NCBI RefSeq assembly: GCF_003671765.1 | Contig: NZ_QPIB01000012.1 | Location: 52,758-116,757, forward strand | DNA length: 64,000 nt | Reading direction: 5' to 3' | Source of the DNA: Xenophilus sp. E41 | GTDB lineage: Bacteria > Pseudomonadota > Gammaproteobacteria > Burkholderiales > Burkholderiaceae_C | Shown: one piece after another, positions 25,669 to 34,731 of the stretch | Layout: every line of letters begins with the position of its first letter | Position numbering within the stretch: position 1 is the stretch's first letter | Made by a program: the position numbers and the translations under genes | The notes under the pieces: generated by a model | Told to the model about the DNA's origin: nothing | Databases searched by the model: none | What the model saw: the letters and a program-made list of their open reading frames with translations, nothing else

Positions 25669-26727
25669 TCAGGCGGCGCGCCGCTTCTGCGCTGCGGTGC
25701 GGGTGGAACTGCCGCGCTTGGCGGCCGTGGCGCCGCGCTTGCGGGCCGCTGGCTTGGCCGGCGCCTCGTCCTCCGCATCATCGTCGTCGTCATCGGCCTC
25801 CTGCGCCGCACCGCCGCCGCGCCCGCCGCGGCCCTTGTTGCGCAGGCTGCGCTGCAGCAGTTCGGTGAGGTCGAGGATCTTCGCGCCCTGGCCCTCGGTG
25901 CGCTCCACCGGGTCGGGCTGGGTCACGGCCTCGGTCTGGCCGGCCGCGACCTTGCGGTCGACCAGCGCCATGATCTGGTTCTTGAACTCGTCCTGGTAGT
26001 CCTCGGGGTCCCACTCGGCCCCCATGTCGGCCACCAACTGCTCCGCCATCTTGAGTTCGCGCGGGGTGAGGCCGGCCTTCTTCGCGTCCTCGGCCGGCAG
26101 CGGCAGGTCTTCCCACGGGCGGATGTCGGCGCCCCATCGCAGCAGGTTCAGCACCAGGCCCGGCCCGGCCGGGATCATGGCCGCCAGGTGCTGCTTGGTC
26201 TGGATGACGACGCGGGCGATGCCGATGCGGCCGCTGCGCTGCAGCGCCTCGCGCAGCAACGCATACACCTTCGCACCGCGGTTGATCGGCGCCACGTAGT
26301 AGGGCCGCTCCAGGTAGACGAAGGGGATCGAGTCGGCCGGCACGAAGCTCTCGATCTCGATGGTCTGGGTGGTCTTGGGATAGGCATCGGCGATCTCCTT
26401 GTCGCTCAGGATCACGTACTGCCCGTCCTCGTAGGCCACGCCCTTGACGATGTTCTCCTTCGTGATCTCCTTGCCGGTCTTCTTGTTGATGCGCTTGTAG
26501 CCCACCGGGTCCATGCTGCGCTTGTCGAGCCAGTCGAAGTCGACGCCGCTGTCGCGCGTGGCCGAGTACAGCGCGACCGGGATGTGCACGAGGCCGAAGC
26601 TGATGGCGCCCTTCCACAGCACGCGCGGTGCCGGCGCGTGGCGGGCGGCGTCCTCGGCCTGCCCCGCAGGCTTGCGTGATGCGGCGGCGGTCTTGCGGCC
26701 GGTGGTGGTCTTCTTCGAGGCGGGCAT
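25669..26727 (-). CDS. ku: Non-homologous end-joining protein Ku
   Basis: A 352-residue homodimeric Ku that rings DNA ends and recruits LigD. The core (about 38-295) starts RVLWKGAISFGLVHIPVALY, the standard family start. The N-terminus is lysine-rich, and the C-terminal tail has an acidic run (DDDDDDAEDE) followed by lysine/arginine repeats, an extension of a type that modulates DNA binding and LigD contact. AAGGAG at 7-nt spacing supports the ATG. It forms an operon with ligD. GTAGGA at 26785-26790, about 58 nt upstream, resembles motifs near katE and the gene at 27991. Confidence 0.96.
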   Translation of the reverse strand: MPASKKTTTGRKTAAASRKPAGQAEDAARHAPAPRVLWKGAISFGLVHIPVALYSATRDSGVDFDWLDKRSMDPVGYKRINKKTGKEITKENIVKGVAYEDGQYVILSDKEIADAYPKTTQTIEIESFVPADSIPFVYLERPYYVAPINRGAKVYALLREALQRSGRIGIARVVIQTKQHLAAMIPAGPGLVLNLLRWGADIRPWEDLPLPAEDAKKAGLTPRELKMAEQLVADMGAEWDPEDYQDEFKNQIMALVDRKVAAGQTEAVTQPDPVERTEGQGAKILDLTELLQRSLRNKGRGGRGGGAAQEADDDDDDAEDEAPAKPAARKRGATAAKRGSSTRTAAQKRRAA

Positions 26728-26832
26728 GGGCGGCTCTCCTTGGCTCCGGGAGCCGCAGGCTACGCCCGCCGCGCCCCCGGCGCTGTAGGAAGGGAGCCGA
26801 AGCCCGCCGCCGGTGCGGCGACGGCCGGTGTC

Positions 26833-27807
26833 TCAGCCGAGCCGACGCTCGCTCAGCGTGGCGAAGTAGAACCACTCGCTGCCGGGCAGCGCGCGCGCAT
26901 TCGGGAAGACGATGAAACCGTCGCCCGGCGCCGCCAGCAGCGTGCCGTCATGGCGGTGGCCGATGGGCTCGCCGGCGGACACGGCGTCGAAGGTGGCCCA
27001 CTCGCGCACGAAGCGGTCGCCCTCGTGCAGGCGGTCGGTCACGCTGGCCAAGCGCAGCAGCCGCGGATGGGGCGCGAGGGCTTCATCGGCCAGCTCGGGC
27101 GGCAGCTCGGCCATGCCCAGCAGCGCAAGGGTGCGGCGGATCGCGCGCCAGGCCACCTGCGGCGCGGCCGGGTCGCGGTGCTGCCCGCATTCGAGGGTGA
27201 CGCCGTAGCCGCCGCGGCTGCGGATGTACTCGTTGGTGCCGCAGCCATAGGCGATCTCGTCCGCCGTGGGGGCGGCGCCGCCGGCCCGCTGCGCGAGGCC
27301 CGCCGCGTAGATGTCGAGCCAGCCCTCCACCACCGTGGGCGTGCCCAGGGCACGTGCCAGCCGGCCCTCCTCGTCGGCGCGCGCGAAGGGCTCGAGCGTG
27401 CCGGTGTTGTTGCGCGGGCCGATCATGGCAAAGGCCTCGCCCTGGCTCTCGAAGGAATGCAGGTCCAGCAGCACCTCGTGCCGGTCGATGATGGGGCACA
27501 GCAGGTTGGTGAGGTGGTCCTCGTAGTCGACCGGCGCGGTGCGGGGCTGGAAGGAGCGGTTCAGGTTGCGCTCGCCCTCGCGCTGCAGGCGCCGCCGGGC
27601 GAGCGGGTTGGCCACCGGCACCATCGTCAGCTGGCCGCGCCGCAGCGTCAGCGTGCCGCCGTCGAGCTCGGCGCGCACGCGCTCGATGCCGGCGGTGCCG
27701 CAGGTTTCGTCGCCATGCACGCCGCCGATCACGAGCAGGCGCGGGCCGGGCTGGAGGGCCGCATAGCCGAGCGTGCGCAGGGTGTCGTCGTGGGGAGTCG
27801 CAGGCAT
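26833..27807 (-). CDS. Succinylglutamate desuccinylase/aspartoacylase-like hydrolase
   Basis: A 324-residue zinc amidohydrolase of the M14 AstE/AspA family. GGVHGDET near residue 28 supplies the His and Glu zinc ligands, LDLHS the second histidine, NPLARRR the substrate-binding arginine area, and VTLECGQH the catalytic glutamate. Members remove acyl groups from N-acyl amino acids; the exact substrate is not determined here because no arginine-succinyltransferase genes are nearby. It lies upstream of ku on the same strand, separated by 105 nt, so may have its own promoter. Confidence 0.82.
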   Translation of the reverse strand: MPATPHDDTLRTLGYAALQPGPRLLVIGGVHGDETCGTAGIERVRAELDGGTLTLRRGQLTMVPVANPLARRRLQREGERNLNRSFQPRTAPVDYEDHLTNLLCPIIDRHEVLLDLHSFESQGEAFAMIGPRNNTGTLEPFARADEEGRLARALGTPTVVEGWLDIYAAGLAQRAGGAAPTADEIAYGCGTNEYIRSRGGYGVTLECGQHRDPAAPQVAWRAIRRTLALLGMAELPPELADEALAPHPRLLRLASVTDRLHEGDRFVREWATFDAVSAGEPIGHRHDGTLLAAPGDGFIVFPNARALPGSEWFYFATLSERRLG

Positions 27808-27831
27808 CCGGGGATTATGGGCCGGCGCCGA

Positions 27832-27890
27832 TTGCTATGAAATCAGTAGCTACTCACGCCCGCCGGACGGGCGCTGCGGGCCGGTCCGGC
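27832..27890 (+). repeat. GCTATC dispersed repeat, copy D
   Basis: GCTATGAAATCAGTAGC (27834-27850) is followed by the hairpin CGCCCG (27857-27862), CCGGA, CGGGCG (27868-27873) and CTGCGGGCC. The T-run of other copies is missing. It lies between the divergent genes at 26833-27807 and 27991. Confidence 0.7.
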
Positions 27891-27903
27891 TCCGAACACC
27901 CCT

Positions 27904-27934
27904 GGCCTACGCCGGTCGCCCGGCATGTCCTACC
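27904..27934 (+). promoter_or_regulatory. GGCCTACGCC/GTCCTACC motifs before small hydrophilic gene
   Basis: GGCCTACGCC (27904-27913) and GTCCTACC (27927-27934) lie 55-85 nt before the ATG at 27991. GTCCTACC is the reverse complement of the GGTAGGAC repeats near katE. A stress-type promoter is possible but unproven. Confidence 0.3.
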
Positions 27935-27990
27935 GGCATCTCCGGGAGCGGGCGCCACCATCGTGTTCAACGAGTCGCAGGAGACCTGAC

Positions 27991-28251
27991 ATGCCCCATT
28001 CATCACCCGCCAGCCCCAAGCCCGACGATCCCTTGCGCGACGCCGAGGGCGGCCAGACCAAGGTCGAACAGGGCGGCGAGTCGGCCCCGCGCCTGCCGCA
28101 CGAGCGCGACCAGTCCGCCGACAGCCAGGCCACCCAGGACGGCCGCCCGCCCGAGGTGGGCCGGCGGGCCCATGACGACGTCGAGGACGGCAAAGTCGAC
28201 ACCGACCGCGGGCCGGTGACCGAACGCACCTACGAAAAGCTCAAGCGCTGA
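27991..28251 (+). CDS. Small hydrophilic protein, hydrophilin-like
   Basis: An 86-residue protein almost devoid of hydrophobic residues and rich in Asp, Glu, Gly, Pro, Arg and Lys, with no Cys. It should be disordered, like stress-induced hydrophilins. It ends with a slightly more ordered segment, GPVTERTYEKLKR. The start is fixed by CAGGAGACCTGAC, a GGAG at 8-nt spacing before the ATG. A frame starting at 27925 adds unrelated Arg-rich sequence. Position and composition suggest desiccation or stationary-phase protection, but I do not recognise a named family. Confidence 0.7.
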   Translation: MPHSSPASPKPDDPLRDAEGGQTKVEQGGESAPRLPHERDQSADSQATQDGRPPEVGRRAHDDVEDGKVDTDRGPVTERTYEKLKR

Positions 28252-28269
28252 GGCCGCGCGGCGTGGCGC

Positions 28270-28965
28270 TCAGCGGGCCGCAGCGAGCCGCTCGCGCATG
28301 GCGCCGATCACGCCCGCATAGTCCGGCGCGTTGAAGATCGCACTGCCGGCGACGAAGGTGTCGGCACCGGCTGCGGCCACGCGGGCGATGTTCTCGGTCT
28401 TGATGCCGCCGTCCACCTCGAGGCGGATGTCGCGGCCGCTGGCGTCGATGCGCTTGCGCGCCTGCTCGATCTTGCGCAGCGCCGAGTCGATGAAGCTCTG
28501 GCCGCCGAAGCCCGGGTTCACGCTCATGATGAGGATGAGGTCGATCTCGTCGATCATCCAGTCCAGGATCTCCAGCCCGCGCGCCGGGTTGAAGACCAGC
28601 CCCGCCTTGCAGCCCGCGGCCTGGATGGCCTGCACGCTGCGGTGCGTGTGCGGCGATGCGTCGGGGTGGAAGCTGATGTAGTCGGCCCCCGCCTTGGCGA
28701 AGGCCGCGGCCAGGGCGTCGACGGGTTCGATCATGAGGTGCACGTCGACCGGCACCGGCGTGCCGTCGGCCTTCTTCGCGTGCGGCTTGAGCGCCTCGCA
28801 CACCATCGGGCCGAAGGTCAGGTTGGGCACGTAATGGTTGTCCATCACGTCGAAATGGATCCAGTCGGCGCCGGCGGCGATCACGTCGCTCACCTCGGCG
28901 CCCAGGCGCGCGAAGTCGGCCGAGAGGATGGAGGGCGCGATGCGGAAAGTGGGGCTCGGGGTCAT
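28270..28965 (-). CDS. rpe: Ribulose-phosphate 3-epimerase
   Basis: A 231-residue TIM-barrel enzyme that interconverts ribulose 5-phosphate and xylulose 5-phosphate in the pentose phosphate pathway. [10 protein letters not shown] opens the protein, [17 protein letters not shown] carries metal-binding His and Asp, DVHLMIEP the next metal ligand, [10 protein letters not shown] the phosphate loop, and [11 protein letters not shown] the last acidic ligand. Length is typical. It is divergent from apaG with 63 nt between the starts, an arrangement I recall from other Burkholderiales. Confidence 0.97.
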   Translation of the reverse strand: MTPSPTFRIAPSILSADFARLGAEVSDVIAAGADWIHFDVMDNHYVPNLTFGPMVCEALKPHAKKADGTPVPVDVHLMIEPVDALAAAFAKAGADYISFHPDASPHTHRSVQAIQAAGCKAGLVFNPARGLEILDWMIDEIDLILIMSVNPGFGGQSFIDSALRKIEQARKRIDASGRDIRLEVDGGIKTENIARVAAAGADTFVAGSAIFNAPDYAGVIGAMRERLAAAR

Positions 28966-29028
28966 CCCGGCATTTTCGCAGCAGGGCCGCGGTGGCGCGG
29001 AACAATGTCACGCCACTAAGATCGCAGG

Positions 29029-29433
29029 ATGTCCAACCCGCCGATGACCGTCGAAGTGGCGCCGCAGTACCTGGCGGACCAGTCCTCTCCCGCGGAGAAG
29101 ATCTACACCTTCGCCTACACGATCACCGTCACCAACGTGGCCGATGTCGCGATCCAGTTGATCGCGCGGCACTGGCTCATCCACGACGAATCGGGCCACG
29201 CGCAGGAGGTCAAGGGCCTGGGGGTGATCGGGCAGCAGCCGCTGCTCGCGCCCGGCGAGTCATTCCGCTACCCCAGCGGCTGCCGCTTGCATGCGCCCAG
29301 CGGCACCATGCACGGCAGCTACTTCGTGGTGAGCGAGACGGGCGAGCGCTTCGACGTGCCGATCCCGATGTTCGCGCTCGAGGCCGATGCGGGCACCGGC
29401 CCGCTCGCCGGCGCCTCGCGCGTGCTGCATTGA
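29029..29433 (+). CDS. apaG: ApaG family protein
   Basis: A 134-residue beta-sandwich protein of the ApaG/DUF525 family. TFAYTITVTN, ARHWLIHDESG, VKGLGVIGQQP, YPSGC and GTMHGSYF are the recognisable conserved segments. ApaG is linked genetically to magnesium/cobalt homeostasis and to Ap4A metabolism in enterobacteria, but its biochemical activity is not settled. It is divergent from rpe. The following antiporter gene starts 79 nt downstream. Confidence 0.96.
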   Translation: MSNPPMTVEVAPQYLADQSSPAEKIYTFAYTITVTNVADVAIQLIARHWLIHDESGHAQEVKGLGVIGQQPLLAPGESFRYPSGCRLHAPSGTMHGSYFVVSETGERFDVPIPMFALEADAGTGPLAGASRVLH

Positions 29434-29512
29434 CGCGCAGCGCCGGCTGCCTCCCTGTCGTTCTTCCCGGCGTCGCGCCTGTCGCTTCGCCACGATTCAC
29501 GCCTGTTCACTG

Positions 29513-30778
29513 ATGTCCTTCTTCTCTTCCGATCTGCTGGGCTTCTGGTCCGAATGGATCCGCCCCTCGGCCGGACTGCCCACCGTGTGGTGGGCGCTGC
29601 TCGTCGCCGCCGCCGCCGCGGTGGGCCACCTCGTGCAACGCTACATGGGCCTGCCCAAGGTGGTGGGCTACTCGCTGGTCGGTACCGTCGTCGGCCTGGC
29701 CGGCTTCGAGGGCGCCGTGTGGCCGCTGCAGGGCACCGCGCTCTTCCTGCTCGAGCTGGGCGTGGCCATCGTGCTCTTCGAGGCCGGCGGCCGCCTGCCG
29801 CTGGGCTGGTTCCGCCACAACCCGATGGTGCTGGTGCAGTCGCTGGTCGAATCCACGCTGACCTACTTCGCCGTCTTCTGGACCATGCACTGGCTGGACG
29901 TGCCCGACCCGGTCGCGGTGCCGCTGGCGCTGATCGCGGTGGCCGCCTCGCCCGCCGTGCTGTCGCGCGTGGCCATCGACACGCGCGCCTCCGGCCCCGT
30001 GACCGAGCGTGCCATGACGCTGGCCACGCTCAACACCTTCTATGCGCTGATGCTGGGCTATGCGCAGGCCGGCCTGATCGAGCGCGCGCCGCTGGGCCTG
30101 TTCCAGAAGGTGTACCCGATCATGGTGGTGGTCGGCCTGTCCTTCGTGGTCGGCGCGCTGATGGCGCTGGCGCTGCGCTCGGCGCTGCGCGTGATGAGCC
30201 CCACGAGCGAGAACACCTCGATCCTGCTGCTGGCGATCATCGCGGCCGGTGCCGCCGTGTCGACCTACTTCGGCGGCGCGGCGCCGCTGGCGGCACTGAT
30301 CGGCGGCGTGCTGCTCAAGCTGCTCAACCCGCGGCCCTGGGTCTGGCCACGGCAGCTGGGCACGGCTTCTTCGTTGGTCACGATGCTGATGTTCGTGCTG
30401 GTGTCGATGGTCGCGGCCCAGGGCGAATGGAGCCTGCCGGTGGCCACCACGGTGCTGGCGCTGATCGGCGTGCGCAGCTTCGCCAAGATCGCCGGCGTCG
30501 CGATCGCCAACCCCGGCAGCGGCGCGAGCTGGCGGCAGGCGATCTGGATGGGCTGCGCGATGTCGCCACTGTCCTCGATCGCGCTGCTGATCGCGTCGAC
30601 CTTCGTCACGGCCTCGCCCCTGCTGGGCCACATGATCACGCAGGTCGCGCTGCCTGCCATTCTCGTGATGGAGGTGGTCGGTGCGGTGCTGGCCACGGTG
30701 GCCATTTACGGCGCGGGCGAGAGTTCGCGCGCCTGGCGGCCCGAAGCCTTCGCGGCCCTGGAGGATACGCAACGATGA
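29513..30778 (+). CDS. Cation:proton antiporter (CPA2 type)
   Basis: A 421-residue integral membrane protein with about 11-12 hydrophobic segments across its whole length. [34 protein letters not shown] and [16 protein letters not shown] are typical CPA2 (Kef/NapA-like) sequences. It has no TrkA-N or TrkA-C regulatory domain, so it is the transport core alone. The ATG at 29513 lacks an obvious Shine-Dalgarno. The stop overlaps the start of the ybdK-like gene by 4 nt (ATGA). The transported ion, sodium or potassium, cannot be told from sequence. Confidence 0.88.
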   Translation: MSFFSSDLLGFWSEWIRPSAGLPTVWWALLVAAAAAVGHLVQRYMGLPKVVGYSLVGTVVGLAGFEGAVWPLQGTALFLLELGVAIVLFEAGGRLPLGWFRHNPMVLVQSLVESTLTYFAVFWTMHWLDVPDPVAVPLALIAVAASPAVLSRVAIDTRASGPVTERAMTLATLNTFYALMLGYAQAGLIERAPLGLFQKVYPIMVVVGLSFVVGALMALALRSALRVMSPTSENTSILLLAIIAAGAAVSTYFGGAAPLAALIGGVLLKLLNPRPWVWPRQLGTASSLVTMLMFVLVSMVAAQGEWSLPVATTVLALIGVRSFAKIAGVAIANPGSGASWRQAIWMGCAMSPLSSIALLIASTFVTASPLLGHMITQVALPAILVMEVVGAVLATVAIYGAGESSRAWRPEAFAALEDTQR

Positions 30779-31995
30779 GCACGCCACCGCCTTCCTCGCC
30801 GTTCTCGTCGTCGCCGGTGGCGCCCGCGCTCGTGGCGCCCGCGCTCAAGAGCCAGGCCGACAGCCGCATGGTGCCGCTGGAGCCCTTCAGCAGTTCCAAG
30901 GCGCTGTCGCTGGGCGTGGAGCTCGAGCTGCAGCTGGTGAACACCCACGACTACGACCTCGCGCCCTACGCCGAGGACATGCTGCGCGGCATGGCGCAGT
31001 TCGAGCTTCCCGGCAGCGTGGTGCCCGAGATGACCTCGAGCATGATCGAGATCTCGACCGACGTGTGCCATTCGGCCGAGGAGGTGCTGGCGCAGCTCTC
31101 GCCGATCCGCGACGCGCTGGTGAAGACGGCCGACAAGCTCAACATCGCCATCGTCGGCGGCGGCACGCATGCCTTCCAGCAGTGGCACGAGCGGCGCATC
31201 TACGACAAGCCGCGCTTTCGCGAGCTGTCGGAGCTGTACGGCTACCTGAGCAAGCAGTTCACCATCTTCGGCCAGCACGTACACGTGGGCTGCCCCGACG
31301 CCGACGCGGCGCTGCTCATGCTGCACCGCATGAGCCGCTACATCCCGCATTTCATCGCGCTGTCGGCGTCGTCGCCCTTCGTGCAGGGGCAGGACACGGC
31401 CTTCGACTCGGCGCGGCTGAACTCGGTGTTCGCCTTTCCGCTGTCGGGCCGCGCGCCCTTCACGCTGAGCTGGAAGGAGTTCGAGAACTACTTCGGCCGC
31501 ATGACGCGCACCGGCGTCGTCAAGAGCATGAAGGACTTCTACTGGGACATCCGGCCCAAGCCCGAGTACGGCACCATCGAGATCCGCGTGTTCGACACGC
31601 CGCTGACGGTGGAGCGCGCAGCGGCGCTGGCCGGCTACGTGCAGTCGCTGGCCTCCTGGTTCCTGCAGGAGCAGCCCTTCATGCCCAGCGAGGACGACTA
31701 CCTCGTCTACACCTACAACCGATTCCAGGCCTGCCGCTTCGGCCTCGACGCGGTGTACGTCGACCCGGCCACCGGCGACCACCTGCCGCTGCGCGAGCAC
31801 ATCCTGCGCACCATGACCCAGCTCGAGTCGCACGCCGCCACGCTGGACGCCACCCGCGCCTTCGCCCGCCTGCGCACCGACGTCGAGGCGAGCCAGAACG
31901 ACGCCCGCTGGCTGCGCGAGCGCCAGGGGCGCGAGAAGCTGCTGGCGGAGGTGGTGCGGCAGGGGGCGCTGCGCTTTCGCACGCCTGCGGCTTGA
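30775..31995 (+). CDS. ybdK: Carboxylate-amine ligase, GCS2/YbdK family
   Basis: A 406-residue ATP-dependent ligase related to glutamate-cysteine ligase type 2. [11 protein letters not shown] near residue 42 and the [11 protein letters not shown] segment line the nucleotide and metal site. [11 protein letters not shown] and [15 protein letters not shown] are further signatures. The E. coli homologue has only weak gamma-glutamylcysteine ligase activity, so the true product here is unknown. It is translationally coupled to the preceding antiporter. An N-terminal Ser/Pro-rich stretch (1-25) is extra. Confidence 0.9.
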   Translation: MSTPPPSSPFSSSPVAPALVAPALKSQADSRMVPLEPFSSSKALSLGVELELQLVNTHDYDLAPYAEDMLRGMAQFELPGSVVPEMTSSMIEISTDVCHSAEEVLAQLSPIRDALVKTADKLNIAIVGGGTHAFQQWHERRIYDKPRFRELSELYGYLSKQFTIFGQHVHVGCPDADAALLMLHRMSRYIPHFIALSASSPFVQGQDTAFDSARLNSVFAFPLSGRAPFTLSWKEFENYFGRMTRTGVVKSMKDFYWDIRPKPEYGTIEIRVFDTPLTVERAAALAGYVQSLASWFLQEQPFMPSEDDYLVYTYNRFQACRFGLDAVYVDPATGDHLPLREHILRTMTQLESHAATLDATRAFARLRTDVEASQNDARWLRERQGREKLLAEVVRQGALRFRTPAA

Positions 31996-32014
31996 AAAGC
32001 CGTGGACACGCACC

Positions 32015-32998
32015 ATGGGTGAATTCGACCTCATCGCACACTACTTCGCGCGCCCCGCGCGGCCCGGCACGGGCCTCGCGCTGGGCGTGGGCGACGACTG
32101 CGCGCTGCTGGCGCCGGCGCCGGGCATGCAGTTGGCCGTGTCCACCGACATGCTGGTCGAGGGGCGGCACTTCCTCTCGACCGTCGACCCGGCGCGGCTC
32201 GGGCACAAGGCGCTGGCGGTGAACCTGAGCGACCTCGCGGCCGCCGGCGCGAAGCCGCTGGCCTTCACGCTCGCGCTGTCGCTGCCCGCGGTCGACGAGG
32301 CCTGGCTGGCCGGCTTCGCGCGCGGCCTGTTCGCATTGGCCGACGCGCACGGCTGCCAGGTGGCGGGCGGCGACACGACCAAGGGGCCGCTCAACATCTG
32401 CATCACCGTTTTCGGCGAAGTGCCGGCGGGCGCGGCGCTGCTGCGCTCGGGCGCACGGCCGGGCGACGACGTGTGGGTGAGCGGCACGCTCGGCGACGCG
32501 CGCCTGGCGCTGGAAATCTTCCGCGGCACGCTCGACGCGCCGGCCGAGGTCTTCGCGGCGGCGCGTGCGCGCATGGAACAGCCGACGCCGCGCGTGGCGC
32601 TGGGCCAGGCGCTGCGCGGCGTCGCGACCAGCGCGGTCGACATCAGCGACGGGCTGGTGGGCGACCTCGGCCACATCCTGCGCGCCAGCGGCGTGGGCGC
32701 CACGCTGGATGCCGACGCCGCTACCGATTTGATAGCGGCTCGCGCAGGAGGGACGGGCGCCGCAGCCCTTTTCGACCCGCAAACCTGGCGCACGCTGGCG
32801 CTGGCCGGCGGCGACGACTACGAACTGGCCTTCACCGCGCCCGCCGACCGGCGTGCGGCGGTCGAGGCCGCGGGCCGCGCCAGCGCCACGCCGGTGGCCC
32901 GCATCGGCCGCATCGAGGCCGAGGCGGGACTGCGCATCGTCGACCGCGCCGGCCGGCCGGTGGACCAGCGCTTCGCCAGCTTCGACCACTTCGGCTGA
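32015..32998 (+). CDS. thiL: Thiamine-monophosphate kinase
   Basis: A 327-residue ATP-dependent kinase making thiamine diphosphate from thiamine monophosphate, the last step of cofactor synthesis. GVGDDCALL (residue about 24), STDMLVEGRHF, VNLSDLAAAGA, GGDTTKG, DISDGL and ALAGGDDYELAFT are the conserved metal and nucleotide motifs. Residues 236-253 are encoded by a dispersed repeat inserted in frame in a variable loop (see 32720-32773). It is followed by pgpA and pncC on the same strand, a common betaproteobacterial arrangement. Confidence 0.96.
   Translation: MGEFDLIAHYFARPARPGTGLALGVGDDCALLAPAPGMQLAVSTDMLVEGRHFLSTVDPARLGHKALAVNLSDLAAAGAKPLAFTLALSLPAVDEAWLAGFARGLFALADAHGCQVAGGDTTKGPLNICITVFGEVPAGAALLRSGARPGDDVWVSGTLGDARLALEIFRGTLDAPAEVFAAARARMEQPTPRVALGQALRGVATSAVDISDGLVGDLGHILRASGVGATLDADAATDLIAARAGGTGAAALFDPQTWRTLALAGGDDYELAFTAPADRRAAVEAAGRASATPVARIGRIEAEAGLRIVDRAGRPVDQRFASFDHFG
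32720..32773 (+). repeat. GCTATC dispersed repeat, copy E, inside thiL
   Basis: GCTACCGATTTGATAGC is followed by GGACGGGCGCCGCAGCC and CTTTT. It is exactly 54 nt, aligned to the thiL codons, and encodes an Ala/Gly-rich 18-residue segment. Copy G in the RlmL-like gene has the same length, orientation and frame. Confidence 0.75.
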
Positions 32999-33087
32999 GC
33001 CCCAACCGGCGGCCGCAGCGCGATGGAGCCGATACCATCGCACGACGGTGCGTCGCCCCGCGACGCCCTCTCTTCCTGTTCTCCCGC

Positions 33088-33666
33088 ATGACCGACCCTG
33101 CGCCGAGCGCGCTGCCCCCCACTTCTTCTTCCTCCTCCTCGTCGACCGCCGCGCCGCGCCGGCCCGACGGGCGCTTCTGCTGGTCGCACCCCGCGCACGC
33201 TATCGCGCTGGGCTTCGGTTCCGGCCTGTCGCGCATCGCGCCCGGCACCGTGGGCACGCTGTGGGCCTGGGTGGCCTTCCTGGTGCTGCAGCGCTGGCTG
33301 AGCGAATCCGCCATGGGCTGGCTGATCCTCGTGTCGCTGCCGGTGGGCTGGTGGGCCTGCACGCGTGCCGCGCGCGACCTGGGCATCGCCGACCCTGGCG
33401 CGGTGGTGTGGGACGAGGTCGTCGCCTTCTGGATCGTGCTGTGGCTGGTCACGCCCGCGGGGCTGTGGCTGCAGTGCGTCGCCTTCGTGCTGTTCCGTGT
33501 GTTCGATGCGGCCAAGCCCGGCCCGGTGGGCTGGGCCGACGCGCTCTACAAGCCCGCGCCGGGCGCCGCGCCGAACTGGCCCCGTGCCGGCTTCGGCATC
33601 CTCTTCGACGACCTCGTGGCGGCCTTCTGCACGCTGATCGTCATGGCCCTCCTGCGTGCCTGGTGA
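33088..33666 (+). CDS. pgpA: Phosphatidylglycerophosphatase A
   Basis: A 192-residue inner-membrane phosphatase that makes phosphatidylglycerol. FGSGLSRIAPGTVGTLWAW and VVWDEVVAFWIVL carry the conserved acidic and glycine residues, and FRVFDAAKPGP is the C-terminal signature. Three to four hydrophobic segments span the rest. The N-terminus has a run of seven serines (TCT/TCC/TCG codons) not typical of the family, likely an unstructured tail. It ends 4 nt before pncC and forms an operon with it. Confidence 0.95.
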   Translation: MTDPAPSALPPTSSSSSSSTAAPRRPDGRFCWSHPAHAIALGFGSGLSRIAPGTVGTLWAWVAFLVLQRWLSESAMGWLILVSLPVGWWACTRAARDLGIADPGAVVWDEVVAFWIVLWLVTPAGLWLQCVAFVLFRVFDAAKPGPVGWADALYKPAPGAAPNWPRAGFGILFDDLVAAFCTLIVMALLRAW

Positions 33667-33670
33667 ACCG

Positions 33671-34171
33671 ATGAACGACGACGACTTCGACATCCCCGCC
33701 CTGGTGGCACAGCTGGCGGCGCTGCTGATCGCGCAGCGGCGCCTGCTCGCCACGGCCGAGAGCTGCACCGGCGGCCTGATCGCCGGCGCCTGCACCGAGT
33801 TGGCCGGCTCCAGCGCCTGGTTCGAGCGCGGCTTCGTCACCTACTCGAACGAGGCCAAGGCCGAATCGCTGGGCGTGGACGCAGCGCTGATCGCCGCGCA
33901 CGGTGCCGTGAGCGAGCCGGTCGCGCGCGCCATGGCCGAAGGCGCCATCGCGCGTTCGCGGGCGAACGTGTCGGTGGCGGTGACCGGCGTCGCCGGCCCC
34001 ACCGGCGGCTCGCCCGAGAAGCCCGTGGGCACGGTGTGGTTCGGCTGGTCGGTCGACGGCGTGACGCGCACGGAGCGGCGCCGCTTCGACGGCGACCGGC
34101 GCACCGTGCGCCTGGCGACGGTGCAGCATGCGCTGCAGACGCTGGTCACCCTGCTGCAGCCGCCGCGCTGA
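33671..34171 (+). CDS. pncC: Nicotinamide-nucleotide amidase (CinA C-terminal)
   Basis: A 166-residue stand-alone CinA-C domain that deamidates nicotinamide mononucleotide in NAD recycling. LLATAESCTGGLIAGACTELAGSS contains the catalytic serine region. Further motifs are FVTYSNEAK, GAVSEPVARAMA, and VTGVAGPTGG. I chose ATG 33671; an in-frame GTG at 33656 would overlap pgpA by 11 nt. It is the third gene of the thiL-pgpA-pncC run. Confidence 0.94.
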   Translation: MNDDDFDIPALVAQLAALLIAQRRLLATAESCTGGLIAGACTELAGSSAWFERGFVTYSNEAKAESLGVDAALIAAHGAVSEPVARAMAEGAIARSRANVSVAVTGVAGPTGGSPEKPVGTVWFGWSVDGVTRTERRRFDGDRRTVRLATVQHALQTLVTLLQPPR

Positions 34172-34216
34172 CCCGGCACCGCGAACTATCATCGCGCCGC
34201 CCCAAGGAGCAGCCCC

Positions 34217-34708
34217 ATGCCCGCCGACAACGCCCTGACGATCCGCCGCTTCTACGACGCCTTCGCGGCCCTCGACGGCGACACCATGGCCGCCTGCTAC
34301 GCCGAGGACGCCACCTTCGACGACGAGGCATTCTCGCTGCGCGGCCGGCGCGAGGTCGGCAGCATGTGGAAGATGCTGTGCGGCGCCACGCGCGACAAGG
34401 GCGCCGACGTGTGGAAGCTCAGCTACCGCGACGTGCAGGCCGACGCCACGCGCGGCAGCGCGCACTGGGACGCGCACTACCGCTTCAGCAGCACCGGCCG
34501 CATCGTCGACAACCACATCGACGCCGCCTTCACCTTCACGCCCGAGGGCCTGATCGCCACGCACCGCGACCGCTTCGACTTCTGGGCCTGGTCGCGCCAG
34601 GCGCTGGGCACGCCCGGCCTCCTGCTGGGCTGGACGCCGATGCTGCGCAAGAAGGTGCGCACCACGGCCGCCACCAACCTGGCCCGCTGGATGACCAGCA
34701 AGGCCTGA
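34217..34708 (+). CDS. NTF2-like (SnoaL) family protein
   Basis: A 163-residue protein with the cone fold of nuclear transport factor 2/SnoaL proteins: LTIRRFYDAFAALDGDTMAACYAEDATFDD at the N-terminus is the classical start, followed by beta strands. AAGGAG with 7-nt spacing supports the ATG. The C-terminus (LGWTPMLRKKVRTTA) is a basic extension. Members range from isomerases to pure binding proteins, so the function stays open. It is 45 nt after pncC and 23 nt before the acetyltransferase. Confidence 0.85.
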   Translation: MPADNALTIRRFYDAFAALDGDTMAACYAEDATFDDEAFSLRGRREVGSMWKMLCGATRDKGADVWKLSYRDVQADATRGSAHWDAHYRFSSTGRIVDNHIDAAFTFTPEGLIATHRDRFDFWAWSRQALGTPGLLLGWTPMLRKKVRTTAATNLARWMTSKA

Positions 34709-34731
34709 ACCGCACCACGGAGCCTTTTCCC

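Noticed and set aside
33118-33150. Serine codon run in pgpA as a frameshift or phase-variation tract
   Set aside because: The codons are mixed TCT/TCC/TCG, not a homopolymer or a perfect short repeat, and the frame is intact on both sides.
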